DNA from: JBHENW01 sp046261875
Lineage (GTDB): Bacteria; Acidobacteriota; Thermoanaerobaculia; UBA5066; Gp7-AA6
Reading direction: 5' to 3'
Length of the DNA stretch: 11,551 nucleotides
NCBI GenBank assembly: GCA_046261875.1
Contig: JBHENW010000192.1
Location: 1-11,551 of the forward strand
Shown: positions 8,791-11,551 of the stretch, one piece after another
Layout: every line of letters starts with the position of its first letter
Position numbering within the stretch: position 1 is the stretch's first letter
The notes under the pieces: model-generated
What the model was told of the DNA's origin: nothing
Database searches by the model: none
What the model saw: only the letters and a program-made list of their open reading frames with translations
Position numbers and translations under genes: made by a program

Positions 8791-9572
8791 GGCGGCTGAG
8801 AGACCTGCAGCAATCGATCGTCGAGAGCCAGCTCTGGAAGTCCATCTTTCGGGTCGGTGTCCCCAACACGAACCGCAAACGGGTCCTGGCGATGCTGGGG
8901 AACGTCGTCCTGCACCTCCACCCCGTCAAGACCCGCAAGTCCGGCGTCAAGATGCGCTACACCTGGTGCGCCGGCGGCGTGACCTTCTTCCTCTTCCTCG
9001 TCCTGACCTTCACCGGTCTTCTGCTCATGTTCTATTACCGGCCGACCGTCGAGTACGCCTTCGTGGACATCCTCGACCTGCGCGAGCAGGTGCCGTTCGG
9101 CATCATGCGGGAGGTCCACCGCTGGGGCGCCCACGCCATGGTCATCACGGTCTGGATCCACATGTTCCGCGTCTTCATGACCGGGTCCTACAAGCCGCCG
9201 CGCGAGTTCAACTGGGTCATCGGAGTCATCCTGCTGGTCCTGACGCTGCTGCTGTCCTTCACCGGGTATCTCCTCCCGTGGGACCAGCTGGCGATCTGGG
9301 CCATCACCGTGGGGTCCAACATGGCCGCCGCGACGCCGCTCGTGGGGATCGAGGGGCCGGGCACGGGCTTGCTGAAGATCGGGGACATCCAGCTCGTCAC
9401 TTCGTCGAACGACGCGCGCTTCGCTCTCCTCGGCGGGCGGTTCGTGGGCGCCGGCGCGCTGTTGCGCTTCTACGTGCTCCACTGCGTCGGAATTCCTCTC
9501 GTGGCGGCCTTCCTGATGGCCGTGCATTTCTGGCGGGTCCGCAAGGACGGCGGGATCTCGGGACCGGTCTAG
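8787..9572 (+). CDS. petB: Cytochrome b N-terminal (b6-type) subunit with haem ci cysteine
   Basis: This 261-aa, four-helix subunit binds the two b haems. Ligands are H111 and H125 (13 residues between, helix B) and H232 and H247 (14 between, helix D); the 14-residue spacing is the b6f form rather than bc1. Other b6 hallmarks are FYYRPTVEYAF (82-92), EVHRWGAH, GSYKPPREFNWV (133-144), GYLLPWDQLAIWA (160-172) and the end GISGPV. C61 in YTWCAGGVT aligns with Cys35 of chloroplast b6 (FYCLGGIT), the residue that covalently holds haem ci near the Qi site. Compared with b6 (about 215 aa) it is longer by an N-terminal amphipathic region and a loop at 187-220. It forms one cytochrome b with the next gene, 28 bases on. 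ATG 8787 is the only plausible start. Confidence 0.95.
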   Translation: MRRLRDLQQSIVESQLWKSIFRVGVPNTNRKRVLAMLGNVVLHLHPVKTRKSGVKMRYTWCAGGVTFFLFLVLTFTGLLLMFYYRPTVEYAFVDILDLREQVPFGIMREVHRWGAHAMVITVWIHMFRVFMTGSYKPPREFNWVIGVILLVLTLLLSFTGYLLPWDQLAIWAITVGSNMAAATPLVGIEGPGTGLLKIGDIQLVTSSNDARFALLGGRFVGAGALLRFYVLHCVGIPLVAAFLMAVHFWRVRKDGGISGPV

Positions 9573-9600
9573 GGACGAGGGAGGTCGGAGACAGAGCGCG

Positions 9601-10686
9601 ATGGCCGTGATCCAGTTCCTCAAGGACGTCGTCAACTTCGTGTCGGCGCCCCAATACCTCGTCACCCTCTCCTTCATCCTCCTCCTGCTGGCGATCCACT
9701 GGAAGTGGCTCTGGACCAGGAGGGGGGGCCTGGTCCTCGGCATCTCGGCGGTCGTTTTCCTGACGCTCTCCTACATGGACCCGAACTTCAACCGCGTCGC
9801 GACGCTTCCGGACAACGTCCCGATCGTCGGGATGATCTTCCTCGTCGGGTTCTTCTTCTGGTGGGCGATGAACCAGGCCTACGAGAACGACCGCCGGATC
9901 GCGGAAGGGCGGCCGACGATCGAAGGGGAGGACGCGGCGCAGAAAGTCTTCTCCTGGCCGGACCTCGTCTACGTCGAGCTGATCTGCCTCGTCGTCGTGA
10001 CGGCGGTGATGATCGTCTGGTCGATCTTCCTCAAGGCGCCGCTGGAGGAGCCCGCGAATCCCGCCGACTCGCCCAACCCGTCGAAGGCGCCGTGGTACTT
10101 CCTGGGGCTCCAGGAAATCCTCGTGTACTACGACCCCTGGATGGCGGGCGTCGTGCTCCCTTCGCTCATCATCGTCGGGCTCATGGCGATCCCGTACATC
10201 GACACGAACCCGAAGGGCAATGGCTACTTCACGTTCCGCGAGCGGCGCTGGGAAATCACCATCTTCCTGATCGGGTTCCTCGTGCTGTGGTGCGTCCTCA
10301 TCGTGCTCGGCACGTTCCTTCGCGGGCCCAACTGGAACTTCTTCGGGCCCTACGAGTTCTGGGACGGCAACAAGCTCGTGCCGCTGAACAACATCAACCT
10401 CTCCGAGATCATCTGGATCAAGATGCTCAAGACCCGGATGCCGGACTTCTGGCTCTGGCGGGAGTTTCCGGGCCTCGTCCTCATCGCGCTCTACATGGGA
10501 ATCCTGCCGCCGCTCCTTGCCAAGACGGTCCTGCGGCGGTTCTACGAAAAGATGGGGACCGTCCGGTTCCTGATTGGCGTCAACCTCGCGCTCATCATGC
10601 TCGCCCTGCCGATCAAGATGTATCTGCGCTGGATCTTCAACCTCAAGTACATCGTCAACATCAACGAGTTCGGGTTCAACATATGA
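9601..10686 (+). CDS. Enlarged cytochrome b C-terminal (subunit IV-like) subunit
   Basis: This 361-aa membrane protein is more than twice the length of b6f subunit IV (about 160 aa). The subunit IV core starts near residue 118 with FSWPDLVYVELICL and passes LEEPANPADSP to the Qo-site motif A163-P-W-Y166 and helices F and G (about 182-199, 218-239). In bc1 and b6f this motif is PEWY; here the glutamate position is proline. Before the core are about 118 extra residues with three hydrophobic helices (about 19-37, 43-58, 74-90) and a charged loop. After helix G come a RGPNWNFFGPYEFWD segment (241-255) and two more helices (about 290-307, 322-345). About eight helices result. It should supply the Qo site with the preceding subunit. 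GGAG about 11 bases before the ATG may be the ribosome site. Confidence 0.92.
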   Translation: MAVIQFLKDVVNFVSAPQYLVTLSFILLLLAIHWKWLWTRRGGLVLGISAVVFLTLSYMDPNFNRVATLPDNVPIVGMIFLVGFFFWWAMNQAYENDRRIAEGRPTIEGEDAAQKVFSWPDLVYVELICLVVVTAVMIVWSIFLKAPLEEPANPADSPNPSKAPWYFLGLQEILVYYDPWMAGVVLPSLIIVGLMAIPYIDTNPKGNGYFTFRERRWEITIFLIGFLVLWCVLIVLGTFLRGPNWNFFGPYEFWDGNKLVPLNNINLSEIIWIKMLKTRMPDFWLWREFPGLVLIALYMGILPPLLAKTVLRRFYEKMGTVRFLIGVNLALIMLALPIKMYLRWIFNLKYIVNINEFGFNI

Positions 10687-10687
10687 A

Positions 10688-10759
10688 CGGAAGCCGGAAG
10701 TCGGAAGTCGGAAGTCGAGCGCAAAAGCTCGACTCCCGACTGTCCACTCTCGACTTCCG
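10688..10759. repeat. Symmetric palindrome made of 7-bp repeats
   Basis: The left arm has four tandem heptamers (CGGAAGC once, CGGAAGT three times, 10688-10715) then CGAGC. A GCAAAA loop (10721-10726) follows. The right arm has GCTCG, then four heptamers ACTCCCG, ACTGTCC, ACTCTCG and ACTTCCG (10732-10759), which are the reverse-strand versions of the left unit. The central 8-bp stem (10713-10720 with 10727-10734) is perfect, and CCGGAAGTCG at 10694-10703 is the exact reverse complement of 10751-10760. The 72-bp element fills almost the whole gap between the two genes. It could form a strong hairpin in the operon mRNA. It does not look like a rho-independent terminator, as no T-run follows. 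Confidence 0.85.
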
Positions 10760-10769
10760 GTTCTGAGCC

Positions 10770-11551
10770 ATGCCGCGAAAAGCCCCGGCCGAGCCGATCG
10801 ACCACCACTACAACATTCCGCGCCTGAACAAGGCGCTGGCGTGGGCGGGAGTCTTCCTGCTCGTCTCCTTCGTGGGGATGATCGTCGAGGACTACGCGCG
10901 CGGGTGGAAGCGCATCCAGCGGACCTTCGGGAGGCTCGACGCGCGGAAGACCCGCGAGCAGGCCCTGGAAGCCCGCAAGACGGCCCAGGGCGAGGAGCGC
11001 GTCAAGCTGCGCGCGGAGCTGGCCGCCGCACGCAAAGAGCTGCGGGCGGAGCGGGACAAACTGCGGGCCCTGAACGAGAAGCTCCGCAAGATCGAGCCGA
11101 TAGTCTACCTGGCGGACCAGGAGTACAAGTTCACCCGGGCGAGCTTCGACGCGCAGCGCTACCAGTACGAGGACGCGCTGAACCGAAACCCCTCGGGCGC
11201 TCCGAAAGAGAAGGAAGACCTCGACGAGCTGCAGAAAGAGGTGGACGAAAAGACCCTGCGTCTGGCGGAGGTGACCCGCGAGCAGACGGCGATCCAGGGC
11301 CAGATCAAGCAGCTCACCTCGCGCGTGGAGGAGATCAACGCCTCGATCGAGCGCCTCACGGCCGATTTCCGCCTGGCCGCGCAAAAGTACGCCGGCCTCC
11401 AGGAGGACGCCCTCTTCAAGCTGCGCAACGCGGCGATACTCGACATGGTCAACCCGTCCCTCCGCGTGCAGCAGGTTCAGCTTCCCGACCACTTCAACAA
11501 CGTCAACTTCATGCGCATCCCGCGCGTGGACCGGTGCACGACCTGCCACGT
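10770..11551 (+). CDS. Membrane-anchored coiled-coil c-type cytochrome, 3' truncated
   Basis: Only the first 260 residues are in the window and the frame is still open. A short head (1-21) precedes one membrane helix (about 22-39). Then comes a very long charged helical region (about 45-235) rich in Glu, Lys, Arg, Ala and Leu with heptad spacing, broken near 120-150 (FTRASFDAQRYQYEDALNRNP), which should form a coiled coil. After QVQLPDHFNNVNFMRIPRVD comes the haem c motif C256-TT-C259-H260, where the window ends; more haem motifs may follow. This is the expected electron acceptor of the Rieske protein, on the outer side of the membrane, standing on a stalk. The ATG at 10770 has only a weak TGAG ahead of it. 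A stalked cytochrome replaces the cytochrome f or c1 seen in classic complexes. Confidence 0.88.
   Translation, partial: MPRKAPAEPIDHHYNIPRLNKALAWAGVFLLVSFVGMIVEDYARGWKRIQRTFGRLDARKTREQALEARKTAQGEERVKLRAELAAARKELRAERDKLRALNEKLRKIEPIVYLADQEYKFTRASFDAQRYQYEDALNRNPSGAPKEKEDLDELQKEVDEKTLRLAEVTREQTAIQGQIKQLTSRVEEINASIERLTADFRLAAQKYAGLQEDALFKLRNAAILDMVNPSLRVQQVQLPDHFNNVNFMRIPRVDRCTTCH

Noticed and set aside
10688..10759. CRISPR array or rho-independent terminator
   Set aside because: The 7-bp units have no spacers, so it is not CRISPR. The hairpin is not followed by a T-run and the next gene belongs to the same complex.
10542..11549. 335-codon open frame on the - strand over the cytochrome genes
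   Set aside because: The + strand here has subunit IV and a coiled-coil protein ending in CxxCH. The antisense product is a Leu/Arg/Val-rich mirror of the coiled coil.

Overview
The window is a gene-dense stretch of a high-GC bacterial chromosome (third codon positions are almost all G or C). It has no phage, transposon, CRISPR or RNA-gene signal. Gene content fits an uncultured, respiring, non-proteobacterial lineage such as Acidobacteriota, Planctomycetota, Gemmatimonadota or a nearby candidate phylum. That placement is inference from the style of the cytochrome b cluster, not proof. No gap between genes exceeds about 140 bases.

Left block (1-2506, + strand). A 5'-truncated membrane protein joins the tail of a phytol/dolichol-kinase-like (VTE5-type) domain to a complete DUF92 (VTE6-type, phytyl-phosphate kinase) domain. 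It overlaps by GTGA a UbiA-family prenyltransferase. Together they look like a two-step prenol phosphorylation module feeding a prenyl transfer reaction. A small protein of unknown function follows; it may be leaderless.

Middle block (2503-5971, - strand). This is a tightly packed three-gene operon: a DUF255/YyaL (SSP411) thioredoxin-domain protein, a small membrane-anchored Cys-rich protein, and a class II-type histone-deacetylase-family amidohydrolase with all catalytic residues. An unrecognised 187-aa membrane-anchored protein lies upstream (6015-6578), also on the - strand.

Right block (6719-11551, + strand). This is the most interesting part: an unusual Rieske/cytochrome b operon. In order it encodes a cytoplasmic ferredoxin with four CxxCxxCxxxC motifs, a membrane-anchored HEAT-repeat protein, a Rieske protein, a b6-type cytochrome b N-terminal subunit, a greatly enlarged subunit-IV-like protein with APWY instead of PEWY, and a membrane-anchored coiled-coil c-type cytochrome cut by the window end at its first CxxCH. 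The b6-type subunit keeps a Cys at the place where b6 binds haem ci. The operon starts behind a near-perfect Rex-like (or Crp-like) palindrome in the divergent promoter region. A symmetric palindrome built from 7-bp repeats fills the gap before the cytochrome c gene.

Working model (inference): the operon encodes a menaquinol- or quinol-oxidising complex whose cytoplasmic ferredoxin could exchange electrons with the haem ci/Qi side, whose coiled-coil cytochrome carries electrons away on the outer side, and whose expression follows cellular redox state.
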